This document shows, piece by piece, positions 21,661-34,300 of a stretch of 64,000 nucleotides of DNA (position 1 is its first letter; each line of letters opens with the position of its first letter). Below the pieces are notes generated by a model. It was not told the DNA's origin. It searched no databases and saw only the letters and a program-made list of their open reading frames with translations. The stretch is from Bostrychus sinensis (lineage: Eukaryota > Chordata > Actinopteri > Gobiiformes > Eleotridae), in the NCBI GenBank assembly GCA_020698575.1, contig CM036252.1:7453178-7517177 (forward strand), written 5' to 3'. The translations under genes were made by a program, and so were the position numbers.

Positions 21661-22011
21661 CAATTTTTTAATGGAAATTTGATATATATTTTACTGACAC
21701 TGTTTCTAATGTGTCTTTGAACCCATGTTGTGTGTATGCTGATGTGTGTTGTTGCGTAAGTTGCAGAGCCACGTGCCCAGGAAAAAATTCCCCTATGACA
21801 GACATAATTTACCTTACTTTAGTTTACCTTAGTTTACCTTACCTTATTAATGTTTAGAATGTTGCAGAACAGGATGTATTAATAATTACGTCGTAATTAA
21901 GTCATTCAACTTTTGGGGAGGGTGGATTCTGTGGAGAATGTGGTGAAGTGACTAGGAGCTGCTGCTCTCACTGTCACCAGGATTTAGACTGGAACACAAC
22001 GTTTTCCTTTG

Positions 22012-22174
22012 CAGAGGTGGGTAGTAATGAGTTATATTTACTTAACTTTGAATAGATTGTACTTCTAAGAATAGTTTTATTGCAACATACTTTTTACTTC
22101 TTCTTGAGTAACATTACTTTGATGTAACCATGCTTTTACTTCAGTACAGATTTTGTCGACTCGACCCACCTCTG
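22012..22174. mobile_element. 163-bp MITE just upstream of the copy C start codon
   Basis: Paralogue of 7875-8037, with the same length, the same CAGAGGTGGGTAG / CGACCCACCTCTG ends and the same 19-base distance to the ATG. It was therefore part of the duplicated unit. Confidence 0.7.
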
Positions 22175-22193
22175 TGCCTTAGAGAAGGGCAGC

Positions 22194-22359
22194 ATGTCCC
22201 TGTCCCCTGAAACACTGAGTCTGCAGAAGCTCTCCCGGGAGCACTACCTGTCTCTGCCCTCTTCAAAATGTCAGGTCACCTACGTTTGGATCGATCAAGA
22301 CGGACAGAACCCAAAAGGAAAGATGAGAACGCTGGACTGTGAGCCGAGAGGCATTCAAG
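22194..22359 (+). CDS. glul-like: Copy C coding exon 1
   Basis: Same 55 residues as copy B exon 1, starting at ATG 22194, followed by GTGAGA. The intron that follows is 12.1 kb, against 479 bases in copy B. Confidence 0.9.
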
Positions 22360-25300
22360 GTGAGACAAAAACTGTAACATGAAGAGGAATAAATTCCCAC
22401 AAATGTAATAAGAAAATTATTATTGTTCAAAAGTTAACATATTACAGTATGAATTATTATGATGATTATGATTACCATCATCATCACTATTTTTATTTAT
22501 TTTTGCTGTCTTTTGTTTTTACTTGGAAACATGTAGTGACCAGAAGTGACAAATACATTTACTGAATTGTCAGTAGCCTATGTGTAAGCCTAATAACAAA
22601 CATACACGCTCACACAGTGATTTTTAGGCAAAATGTTACATTTTTCCTGTAGGCTTGGTAACTTCATCAATACAAACAAAAATTAACCCAAAAATAATCC
22701 AAAGATTGGCAGTTCGAGCCCCGCTGCCGACATTGCATGCTGTCATTGTGTCCTTGGGCAAGACTCTTCACCCACCTTGCCTGTATGAATGAGTGTGTTA
22801 TTGGTGGTGTTCAGAGAGGCCATTTGCGCAGAATGGCAGCTACGTTTCTGTCAGTCTGCCCCAGGGCAGCTGTGGCTAAAGAAGTAACTCAACACCACCG
22901 AGTGACTGAGGGTCCAATAAAGTGCTATATAAGACCATTATTAAAAAAATAATTGTGAGGTTTTTTTTTGTTTGTTTAATATTTTTATTTTAGCCTAACA
23001 TTTTTAGCCGATGGTAGGAAGTATGTCACTTATCTCCAGGACACGTGTGGACCTGCAGGGCACACACAGACGCAGCTGCCCCAGAACTGCAGTGCTGTTT
23101 GTGTCCTCCATGATTGGCTAATAATGGTATGTTAAAATCAAAATACTAAAACAAAACAAAATTGTAATTTTTTTTGTATGTTTTTTGGTTTTCAATTTAG
23201 AAAAAAAAAGAAAAAAAAGAACGAACCATACACAGATTATTCTGTTGGGGTTCAATGATATAATGGGATAATTGTGCATCAGTTTATTGAAATTTAAAGC
23301 CAATAGATTTTAATTTTTTTCTAAAACATTTTTATTGCAAAAAATACTGAGAACAGGAACAAGCACAAAAAACACACAAGTCTCATCTGAACCTCAAACG
23401 TGACCGTTTGGTAAACAAAAATCATTATCTAAATAATAATGAGTATACTAAAGAGTATAGCCTACTTAGAAAGTCTAATCTAAAACAACAAGAGCTAAAC
23501 CATATTTTCTGAGAGTGTGTTGTGCCTTTTTGTTAAATAACTGAATATAATTAAATTAAAATTGACTTCCAATAAAGGTCTTTCACAGTGTAGTGCTAAA
23601 TCTAGCTAAATCTTGTAATTTTAGAGCAAAAATGTCAGCGTTGCACAAGGTCTCCTAGATTTTATTAAAATTAATGTATCCTTTGGGACCCGTCAGGACC
23701 CTCAGGTGGCCAAGATCTTTCTTTACGCACACAAGGCAAGCTGCTTAGGCCACCACAGCAGTGGTAGGGCCCATGCCCACTCATCTCCTTCAAAGTCATG
23801 GTCACGCTTCTGTCCGTCACTGTGTAATTGATCTCTCTCCGCAGAGAGCTTGTCCTATGTGCTATAAACCTAACTTGTCTCTGTCCGGGGGCTCCTCGCG
23901 TGCCCTAAATGCTCTCTTTACTTTTCCGCTGTGAAGGAAACTCCAGTTAAACTGTTCTATTGTTCAGAAAATAACATTGTTTTATGGCGTCTTTTCCTCC
24001 TGTTTCACTCTGTGCGCCTGGTGCAAAACAAATCTGTTAAGTGCAAGTGTATGTTAGTTGAGCACAGTGGTTCTCAAATGGCGGGTCAGTGCCCAAAAGT
24101 GAGTCAAAGATCGTTTAAATAAGCTATAGTAGCCAAAAGTATGTTTAGTTTATTTGAAGCTTATTATATTACAATAAATCTGTAAAATATGTACAGAAAA
24201 ATATGTACAGTAGCCTAATTTAGAAAAAAAAAAACAGCTTTGGTTCTGTAAAACAGAGGGTTAAATATTCTTAAATAAAGCAGGCTTAAATAAACTGAAG
24301 CCTACACTCTTGTTATTAATTCAAGGTTTAATAAATACAACATGTATAAAGACTGTGAGTGTGACAGTTTAAATAAAAAAAATCAATAATTAATACAATG
24401 GTTATTAATTAAATTAAATAAAAGCTTGCATGTCAATATCACCATGAGACACAGCTGATAGTAGAGCCCTAGAGCCTCAGAAAGGTTAGATCTGGCTCTG
24501 GTCAAGCTGCAAATCTGCTGCTGTCTTTTTAGGCGCTGTAACATAGGATCATGTAGGCCAGAGGTCGTTAACAGGCGGACCGTGGTCCGAATCCGGACCC
24601 AGATGCCCTCCCATCCGGACCCGAACCTCTGTCCCACTCCGCGGACCCGAACCCGTTCAGCCTGTTCTCTCCCCGGGAGCGCAGCGGCGCGAGAGAGGCG
24701 CCGCTGCGGCGCGTCAAGAGCATCGTATCCTGGTGCTTTAAAACTTTAACATGAACAGTGCGGGGTTAAATCAGCTGTGTTTTCTGTTACTGTCCAACAA
24801 AATGAGAGGAGTAGGTCCAGACTGAGTGCGGAGGGACAGGACTGTTCCCTTTACAACACACTTAAGTTTCGTTTTTACGGAGCAGCGAGAGAGGACACGA
24901 CACAGGCTGTGAGCGGCTCTGCCCTCTCGGTGTCCCTCTGTTCCACAGCTCACCCCTCTCCTCTCGGTGTCCCTCTGTCCCACAGCTCACCCCTCTCCTC
25001 TCGGTGTCTCTCTGTCCCACAGCTCACCCCTCTCCTCTCGGTGTCCCTCTGTCCCACAGCTCACCCCTCTCCTCTCGGTGTCTCTCTGTCCCACAGCTCA
25101 CCCCTCTCCTCTCGGTGTCCCTCTGTCCCACAGCTCACCCCTCTCCTCTCGGTGTCTCTCTGTCCCACAGCTCACTCCTCTCCTCTCGGTGTCCCTCTGT
25201 CCCACAGCTCACCCCTCTCCTCTCGGTGTCTCTCTGTCCCACAGCTCACCCCTCTCCTCTCGGTGTCCCTCTGTCCCACAGCTCACCCCTCTCCTCTCGG

Positions 25301-28300
25301 TGTCTCTCTGTCCCACAGCTCACTCCTCTCCTCTCGGTGTCCCTCTGTCCCACAGCTCACCCCTCTCCTCTCGGTGTCTGTCCCTCTGTCCCACAGCTCA
25401 CCCCTCTCCTCTCGGTGTCTCTCTGTCCCACAGCTCACCCCTCTCCTCTCGGTGTCTCTCTGTCCCACAGAGGACAGAGCTGCCTCATATTCACCAGAGA
25501 ATTAAGTGGAAACCTGTGTTTTGAGGCGCAGTACGTTCCACTTTAGTTTTAAAGGGTGCATCGTCTCCTGCGTAAAAGCAGACAGAAAATCTTGCGTGTG
25601 ACGCTATCAACCAATCAGATGTGAGGATTTGGAAACATATGGAGCGGTGACTGTGAGACAGACAGCGGAGAAATGAGAGAGACAGATGTAGAAAGGACCA
25701 GAGGTCAGCTCTAAACTCCTGTGTCTCCTGTGTTCTGAGCCAAGGACCATTATAAAAGCATTTTGTTTGATTTTTTTTTTAACTGTATTTGATTAACATA
25801 AGAAAAAAAAAACTTTTTTATTTTATTATTTGATATCCCCTAGTTTTAAACTGATGCTTATGTTAGCAAAATGCTATTGCCATAATGTAGACACTGATGT
25901 GATTACAATGATTTTATTTTTTTTTTTTTTGAGGTACAAATCAACATTGTGATGCTCCGGACCTTCGCGCGAGAAAATTTTCACCAATTGGACCTCGGTG
26001 AATTTTAGTTGGTGACCCCTGATGTAGGCCTACAAAATAAATAGGCTAAATAAATTCCTTGTGGAAAAATATGAATTATATATAAGACAAGCCCATCTGA
26101 AAATGTTTAGGAACTGTTGCACCAATAATCAAATTTCTTATTACATTTGTGGGAATTTATTACATTTGCAGGCATGGCATGGCCATCCCACAAACGTAAT
26201 AAGCAACTGCAAATGTAATAGTTATTACATTTGTGGAAAATTTCATCATTACATTTGCAGAGGGAAATCTCTGTTACATTTGTGGGAATTTATTACATTT
26301 AAATCATACATTATATTATTACATTTGTGGTTCATTACGGTTGTGGGGATTATTACATTAGCGGATGTTACAGCAACTCTTGACTTATTTATGAACAGGG
26401 ACAGCAGAATCCAGTTGTACAAAAGCTTGTGGATAAAGTCAGTTTAAGTTATTAAACTCACTCTGTATAAGCCAGCACCATTTTATTTTTTTATTTTTTT
26501 TAAAGGAAAATAACTTCCACATTTGTAAGACATGCTGCAGATAAACAGCTATAACAGTTCAGTATCAAGGTGATTGGAAATGTCTCTCTGTGGTTGAGGA
26601 ACCAGATTTCCCTGCTTTCCAAAAATGTAGGAGAGGCTGGCTGATCAGTGTGGCTTGTTTTCTGTAAACATCCTCATTGTGTGCTGTCTTTGTGTGTGTT
26701 TAATGTTTGTAATTCTTATTGTACTGACAGAGTGTGTGGAAACAAATTTCCCCTTGGGGACAATAAAGGTCTATCTATCTTATCACAGACTTGTCTAACA
26801 GGTCCAGTCTGCACTGGAGCATTTGGAGGAACTGCACTCGTGGCAGCGCTCATTGTAGATCACACGCCCACAAATAGCAGACTCTAGAAAACTTCAGTAC
26901 CTTCATGATCCACCAGAGGGCCATGACCCAGACCCACAGTTTGATCTAGGTGGTGTTCCAGAACCAAAACGAATCATTCCTTCTTGGCCCATTACTGACC
27001 TTTTCCTGAAAATGTCATTAAAAACTAATCCATTACCTTGGGAAGCAGGGGTGTAACGATACACTAAATCACAGTTCCATTCAGTTTTGTGGAGAGTTCG
27101 GTTCCCTTTCGGTACAAAAAAGCAGAAAAAAACTTGCAGAATACCGTATTTTCCGCACTATAAGGCGCACCTAAAAGCCTTTAATTTTCTCAAAAACCGA
27201 CAGTGCGGCTTATAATCCGATGCGCCTTATATATGGATCAATGTTGGTTAATTATGGCTACCGTATTCAGGGGGCGTCGCCGAAGTGACAGCGGTAAAAA
27301 CGATAAAGGGGAATTCCAGTCCCAGCTGTTCATGTGTGCCATAGGCGTGTTTATGGATCCTGCCGCAAAAGAACAAGGAGGCGCGGCCTTTGCTCCATCT
27401 CAGTAGAAGAGTTGCGACATTGAGGGGACAGAAAACTGAGCGCTCGAACGCTGTTCATGTAGCTTTGAACTGTGACAAATGGAGTTGGAAATACATTGTT
27501 TTCAACGAGGGAGTTGTAAGAACGCTGGTTTGTATTCTATTAATAAAGCTTGACTGACTGACTTATCTCCTCCTTGAACCGCCACCTGACCGTGGTGGAG
27601 GGGTTTGAGTGCCCGAATGATCCTAGGAGCTATGTTGTCGGGGGCTTAATGCTCCTGGTAGGGTCTCCCATGGCAAACAGGTCCTAGGTGATGGGCCAGA
27701 CCAAGAGCGGTTCATAAAACCCTTATGACGACAATAAAAACGAGGCCAGTTACGCCGCCCGGTATGGCGCAGCCGGGGCCCCACCCTGGAGCCAGGCCTG
27801 GGGTTGGGGCTCGATTGCGAGCGCCTGGTGGCCGGGTCTCTCCCCATGGGACCCGGCCGGGCCCAGCCTGAAAGGACGACGTGGGGCCATCCTCCCGTGG
27901 ACCCACCACCCGCAGGAGGAACCGTAAGGGGCGCAAGGAGGATCGGGCAGTAGTCGAAGGCGGGGGCCTTGGCGTCCCGATCCCTGGACACAGAAACTGG
28001 CTCTGGGGACATGGAATGTCACCTCGCTGGGGGGGAAGGAGCCTGAGTTTGTGCGGGAGGTTGAGCGTTACCGACTAGAGATAGTCGGGCTCACCTCCAC
28101 GCACAGTTTGGGCTCTGGAACCCAACTCCTTGAGAGGGGCTGGACTCTCTTCTACTCTGGCGTTGCCCACGGTGAGAGGCGGCGGGCTGGTGTGGGCTTA
28201 CTCATAGCTCCCCAGCTCAGCCGCCATGTGTTGGAGTTTTCCCCGTTGAATGAGAGGGTCGCGTCCCTGCGCCTTCGGGTTGGGGACAGGTCTCTCACTG

Positions 28301-31300
28301 TTGTTTCGGCCTATGGGCCGAACAGCAGTGTAGAGTACTCGGCCTTCTTGGAGTCCCTGGGAGGGGTGCTGGAAAGTGCTCCAACTGGGGACTCCGTCAT
28401 TCTGCTGGGAGACTTTAACGCTCACGTGGGCAGCGACAGTGACACCTGGAGGGGCGTGATTGGGAGGAACGGCCTCCCTGATCTGAACCCGAGCGGTGTT
28501 TTGTTATTGGACTTCTGTGCTAGTCACAGATTGTCCATAACGAACACCATGTTCAAGCACAAGGGTGTCCATCAGTGCACGTGGCACCAGGACACCCTAG
28601 GCCGGAGGTCGATGATCGACTTTGTTGTCGTGTCATCTGACCTTTGGCCGTGTGTCTTGGACACTCGGGTGAAGAGAGGGGCTGAGCTGTCAACTGATCA
28701 CCACCTGGTGGTGAGTTGGATCCGCTGGCAGAAGAGGAGGCCGGACAGACTCGGCAGGCCCAAACGTATTGTGAGGGTCTGTTGGAAACATCTGGCTGAG
28801 CCTCCTGTCAGAGGGGTCTTCAACTCCCACCTCCGGGAGAGCTTCAACCAGATCTCGGAGGAGGTTGGAGACATTGAGTCCGAGTGGACCATGTTCTCCA
28901 CCTCTATTGTCAATGCAGCCGTCAGGAGCTGTGGCCGTAAGGTCTCTGGTGCCTGTCGTGGCAGCAACCCCCGAACCCGGTGGTGGACACCGGAAGTAAG
29001 GGATGCCGTCAGGCTGAAGAAGGAGTCCTATCGAGCCTGGCTGGCTTGTGGGACTCCCGAGGCAGCTGACGGGTACCGGCAGGCCAAGCGTGCTGCGGCC
29101 CGGGCGGTTGTGGAGGCAAAAACTCGGGTCTGGGAGGAGTTCAGGGAGGCCATGGAGGAGGACTATCGGTCGGCCTCAAAGAGATTCTGGCAAACCATCC
29201 GCCGCCTCAGGAGGGGGAAGCAGTTCTTCACCAACACTGTTTACAGTGAGGGTGGGGAGCTGTTGACCTCGACTGGGGATGTTGTCGGGCGGTGGAAGGA
29301 ATACTTTGAGGATCTCCTCAATCCCACCGACACGTCTTCCATTGAGGAAGCAGAGGTTGGGGACTCAGAGGAGGATTCATCCATCACCCAAGCTGAAGTC
29401 AGCGAGGTGGTTAAAAAGCTCCTCGGTGGCAAGGCACCGGGTGTGGATGAGATTCGCCCTGAGTACCTCAAGTCTCTGGATGTTGTGGGGCTGTCGTGGC
29501 TGACACGTCTCTGCAACATCGCGTGGCGGTCGGGGACAGTGCCTCTGGACTGGCAGACCGGGGTGGTGGTCCCTCTTTTCAAGAAGGGGGACTGGAGAGT
29601 GTGTTCCAACTACAGGGGGATCACACTTCTCAGCCTCCCCGGGAAAGTCTATTCCAGGGTACTGGAGAGGAGAATTCGGCCGATAGTCGAACCTCGGATT
29701 CAGGAGGAACAATGCGGTTTTCGTCCCGGTCGTGGAACAGTGGACCAGCTCTACACCCTCTATCGGGTGCTTGAGGGTTCATGGGAGTTCGCCCAACCAG
29801 TCCACATGTGCTTTGTGGACCTGGAGAAGGCGTTCGATTGTGTCCCTCGTAGCGTCCTTTGGGGGGTGCTCTGGGAGTACGGGGTCCGAGGCCCTTTGTT
29901 AAGGGCTGTTCGGTCACTGTATGACCAGAGCAGGAGTTTGGTTCGCATTGCCGGTTGTAAGTCGGACCTGTTCCCAGTGCATGTTGGACTCCGGCAGGGC
30001 TGCCCTTTGTCACCGGTTCTGTTCATTATTTTTATGGACAGAATTTCTAGGTGCAGCCAGGGGCCGGAGGGTGTCAGGTTTGGGGACCACAGGATTTCAT
30101 CTCTGCTTTTTGCGGATGATGTTGTCCTGTTGGCTTCATCAAACCAGGACCTTCAGCGTGCACTGGGACGGTTTGCAGCCGAGTGTGAAGCGGCTGGGAT
30201 GAGAATCAGCACCTCCAAGTCCGAGGCCATGGTTCTCGATCGGAAAAGGGTGGCTTGCCCTCTCCAGGTCGGAGGAGAGTTCCTGCCTCAAGTGGAGGAG
30301 TTTAAGTATCTCGGGGTCTTGTTCACGAGTGAGGGAAGGATGGAGCGTGAGATTGACAGGCAGATCGGTGCAGCGTCTGCAGTAATGCAGTCGTTGTATC
30401 GGTCTGTTGTGGTGAAGAAGGAGGTGAGTCGAAAGGCGAAGCTCTCGATTTACCGGTCGATCTACGTTCCTACTCTCACCTATGGTCATGAGCTTTGGGT
30501 CATGACCGAAAGAACAAGATCCCGGATACAAGCGGCCGAAATGAGTTTCCTCCGCAGGGTGGCTGGGTGCTCCCTTAGAGATAGGGTGAGGAGCTCGGAG
30601 TATCGAGAGAAGCCAGCTGAGGTGGCTCGGGCATCTGTTCCGGATGCCTCCTGGACGCCTCCCTGGGGAGGTGTTCCGGGCATGTCCCACCGGAAGGAGG
30701 CCCCGGGGAAGACCTAGGACACGCTGGAGGGACTATGTCTCTCGGCTGGCCTGGGAACGCCTTGGGGTTCGTCCAGAGGAGCTGGAGGCAGTGTCCGGGG
30801 AGAGGGATGTCTGGGTGTCCCTGCTTAGACTGCTGCCTCCGCGACCCGGTCCCGGATAAAGCAGAAGGAGATGGATGGATGGATGACTGACTTATCTGAC
30901 TGTTTTATTGACATTCCCTTTAGCGCAGCGCCATCTAGTGGATGCGCCTTATAATGCGGTGCGCCCTATATATGAAAACAGTTTTAAAATAGGCCATTAA
31001 TCATCACTTAACATCACTTGTCTTTGCAGTCAATAATCCTGACGGGGAAGCAAAAATGTTCCCATACAGGAGACGGTAGTGAGGTGGGAGGGTATTTATT
31101 CATGTATGGGAGGGTCGCTGGGAGGTGTCACCATGATGAAACCTCCGTCTGTGTGGAAACTCGCCTGTGAAATTTAGTTACGCCTCACTTAAGTTCGCCC
31201 TAAATCATTAAATTTAATCACCAATACTCCACTTGTGTACCTTTTCAAATACTATTGAAACAGTACACAAGTACACTAACTCTAACCCAACCAAATATGC

Positions 31301-34300
31301 TGCACCAAAACGGTACACTACAACCACATGTGCCATTTTTGGAAGTTATCATTGTAAAGGGAGCACGGTGGCAGGACAGTTAGTGTTCTCGCTTCCTAGC
31401 AAGGAGATTGTGGGTTCAATACCCAGCCAGGCCAACACACAAACTCTCTGGGTGGAGTATTCTTGTCCTTCCCATGTTACTGTGGGTTCCTGTGAGAGTG
31501 AATGATTCTTTGTCTCTGTGTCAGCCCTGTGACAAACTGTACCCTGCCTTAGGCCCAAAGTTACTGGGTAGGCTCCAGTCAACCCTGACCCCTAACAGGA
31601 ATAAGCAGAAAAAAATGAATGTTTCTAACAGATAACAACTAGGGCTGGGAAAATTATCTCGCTAATTTCAATGAACGCATCGATTCATTTGATCAAAACA
31701 AAAATATTACGACTGACACTGACAGAGGCAGCAAAATGCCACGGGTCTTCCAGCGGAGCAGAAATGCACCGCGCGAGCGTAGAAGACGACACATTTCTGT
31801 TTCCATCCATCAGGCGCGTTCGAGATGAGCCAGACTTGCGCAGTTTGGATCAGTGTCGGTCTGTGTGCAGTGCTCAGGTTAGATTTGTGTCCGGCTTGTT
31901 CCCGACTTGCTCTGATGCCACAAGTGCGACAGTCACCGTGAGATCCAAACAAGACCAGCGCCTGAGCCGCCGCAGTTCATCAGGAGCAACTGCAGAGGCT
32001 GCATGGCTCAGTGCATGATGGGAAAACGCACACTGCGGTGAACGGACAGGTGATTGGATCTGAGTTTAGTGCTGATCAGAAACGTAACGCACGACACTTC
32101 ACTGCCCTCCTCTCCTTCTTCCCCCGCCTCTTTTAAAAAAAATACAGACTAAAGTTACAGTTTTGACCTGGATAAACCAACACACGCGAGAAGTGGATTT
32201 GGGGCGTGATGGTGCGTGATCTGAGCCACAAACTGTCCGACTTCAGTACAGATGTATTTCCCCTCCTCTCATTGCGGCCGTGCACTCTCATTCACAATCC
32301 AGGCTCAGTTCATCTGGAACGAGCCTAATGCAACAAGTGACCGAGCTAAAGCAACATGAGACCAAAAAGACACATTGCTAAATGGACAATTCTGCTTCAA
32401 ATCATCACCAGACAGAAATATAGACAAAACAAAAGTTATGTGCAGTCTATGCAAGGATGAGTTCAATTACCACTGGAGTAACACAGTTCATAGTATTTAC
32501 ACTGTTGTGAACCACAACAATTGTTATTAATTGAAAAATTAAACTTATTTTTGTTAAAGTTCTAAAAGAGATTACACATGCTTTTTTAGGTATGTTTTGT
32601 GCATTTGTTGGTCGCATCTTATTTATGCAAACTTTGTCTGAGTTACAGGTCTCAAAGAGACGATTAATTTATTTTCTTTGCAAGTTTTGTTTGCATTGCA
32701 CAAGTTTACAGTGAAGTACAGTGGGGCAAAAAAGTATTTAGTAAGCCACCAATTGTGCAAGTTCTCCCACTTAAAAAGATGAGAGAGGCCTGTAATTTTC
32801 ATCATAGGTATACCTCAACTATGAGAGACAAAATGAGGGAAAAAAATCCAGAAAATCACATTGTCTGATTTTTTAAGAATTTATTTATTTATTTGCAAAT
32901 TATGGTGGAAAATAAGTATTTGGTCAATAACAAAAGTTTATCTCAATACTTTGTTATATACCCTTTGTTGGCAATGACAGAGGTCAAACGTTTTCTGTAA
33001 GTCTTCACAAGGTTTTCACAAACTGTTGCTGGTATTTTGGCCCATTCCTCCATGCAGCTCTCCTCTAGAGCAGTGATGTTTTGGGGCTGTCGCTGGGCAA
33101 CACGGACTTTCAACTCCCTCCAAAGATTTTCTATGGGGTTGAGATCTGGAGACTGGCTAGGCCACTCCAGGACCTTGAAATGCTTCTTACGAAGCCACTC
33201 CTTCGTTACCCGGGCAGTGTGTTTGGGATCATTGTCATGCTGAAAGACCCAGCCACGTTTCATCTTCAATGTCCTTGCTGATGGAAGGAGGTTTTCACTC
33301 AAAATCTGATGATACATGGCCCCATTCATTCTTTCCTTTACACGGATCAGTCGTCCTGGTCCCTTTGCTGAAAAACAGCCCCAAAGCATGATGTTCCCAC
33401 CCCCATGCTTTACAGTAGGTATGGTGTTCTTTGGATGCAACTCAGCATTCTTTCTCCTCCAAACACGACGAGTAGAGTTTTTACCAAAAAGTTCTATTTT
33501 GGTTTCATCTGACCATATGACATTCTCCCAATCCTCTTCTGGATCATCCAAATGCTCTCTAGCAAACTTCAGACGGACCTGCACATGTACTGGCTTTAGC
33601 AGGGGGACACGTCTGGCACTGCAGGATTTGAGTCCCTGGCGGCGTAGTGTGTTACTGATGGTAGCCTTTGTTACTTTAGTCCCAGCTCTCTGCAGGTCAT
33701 TCACTAGGTCCCCCCGTGTGGTTCTGGGATTTTTGCTCACTGTTCTTGTGATCATTTTGACTCCACGGGGTGAGATCTTGCAGTGAGCCCCAGATCGAGG
33801 GAGATTATCAGTGGTCTTGTATGTCTTCCATTTCCTAATAATTGCTCCCACAGTTGATTTCTTCACACCAAGCTGCTTACCTATTGCAGATTCACTCTTC
33901 CCAGCCTGGTGCAGGTCTACAATTTTGTTTCTGGTGTCCTTTGACAGCTCTTTGGTCTTGGCCATAGTGGAGTTTGGAGTCTGACTGTTTGTGGTTGTGG
34001 ACAGGTGACTTTTTATATAGATAACGAGTTCAAACAGGTGCCATTAATACAGGCAACGAGTGGAGGACAGAGGAGCCTCTTACAGAAGAAGTTACAGGTC
34101 TGTGAGAGACACAAATCTTGCTTGTTTGTAGGTGACCAAATACTTATTTTCCACCATAATTTGCAAATAAATTCTTTAAAAATCAGACAATGTGATTTTC
34201 TGGATTTTTTTCCCTCATAGTTGTGGTATACCTATGATGAAAATTACAGGCCTCTCTCATCTTTTTAAGTGGGAGAACTTGCACAATTGGTGGCTTACTA

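Larger units (their letters stand above)
22390..26360. mobile_element. Region bounded by inverted ACAAATGTAATAA-type repeats
   Basis: At 22390-22410 the sequence AAATTCCCACAAATGTAATA appears right at the point where homology with copy B stops. Its inverse, TTATTACATTTGTGGGAA, occurs at about 26138-26155 and repeatedly up to 26360. This suggests one about 4-kb element or composite whose right end has multiplied its terminal repeat. It contains a SINE, a non-autonomous hAT and unassigned AT-rich sequence. Family unknown. Confidence 0.45.
27144..30993. mobile_element. TA-flanked MITE copy 1, interrupted by an RTE LINE
   Basis: The left end CCGTATTTTCCGCACTATAA, preceded by TA, and the body (GGCGCACCTAAAAGCC, ATGGATCAATGTTGG, GTAGCTTTGAACTGTGAC) match copy 2 at 49457-50569. 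The MITE sequence continues after the LINE (GACTGTTTTATTGACATTCC to TTTTAAAATAGGCC) and then stops, so the right terminal repeat is missing. Confidence 0.85.

Noticed and set aside
24777..25546. Overlapping frames of 180-242 codons rich in Ser, Leu and Pro
   Set aside because: They derive from the 37-bp tandem array inside a non-autonomous hAT.
31671..32018. 115-codon frame as a host exon
   Set aside because: It lies within a hAT element delimited by an exact 8-bp target duplication and has no recognisable domain.
33316..33786. 156-codon frame on the + strand
   Set aside because: It is the antisense shadow of the intact Tc1 transposase.
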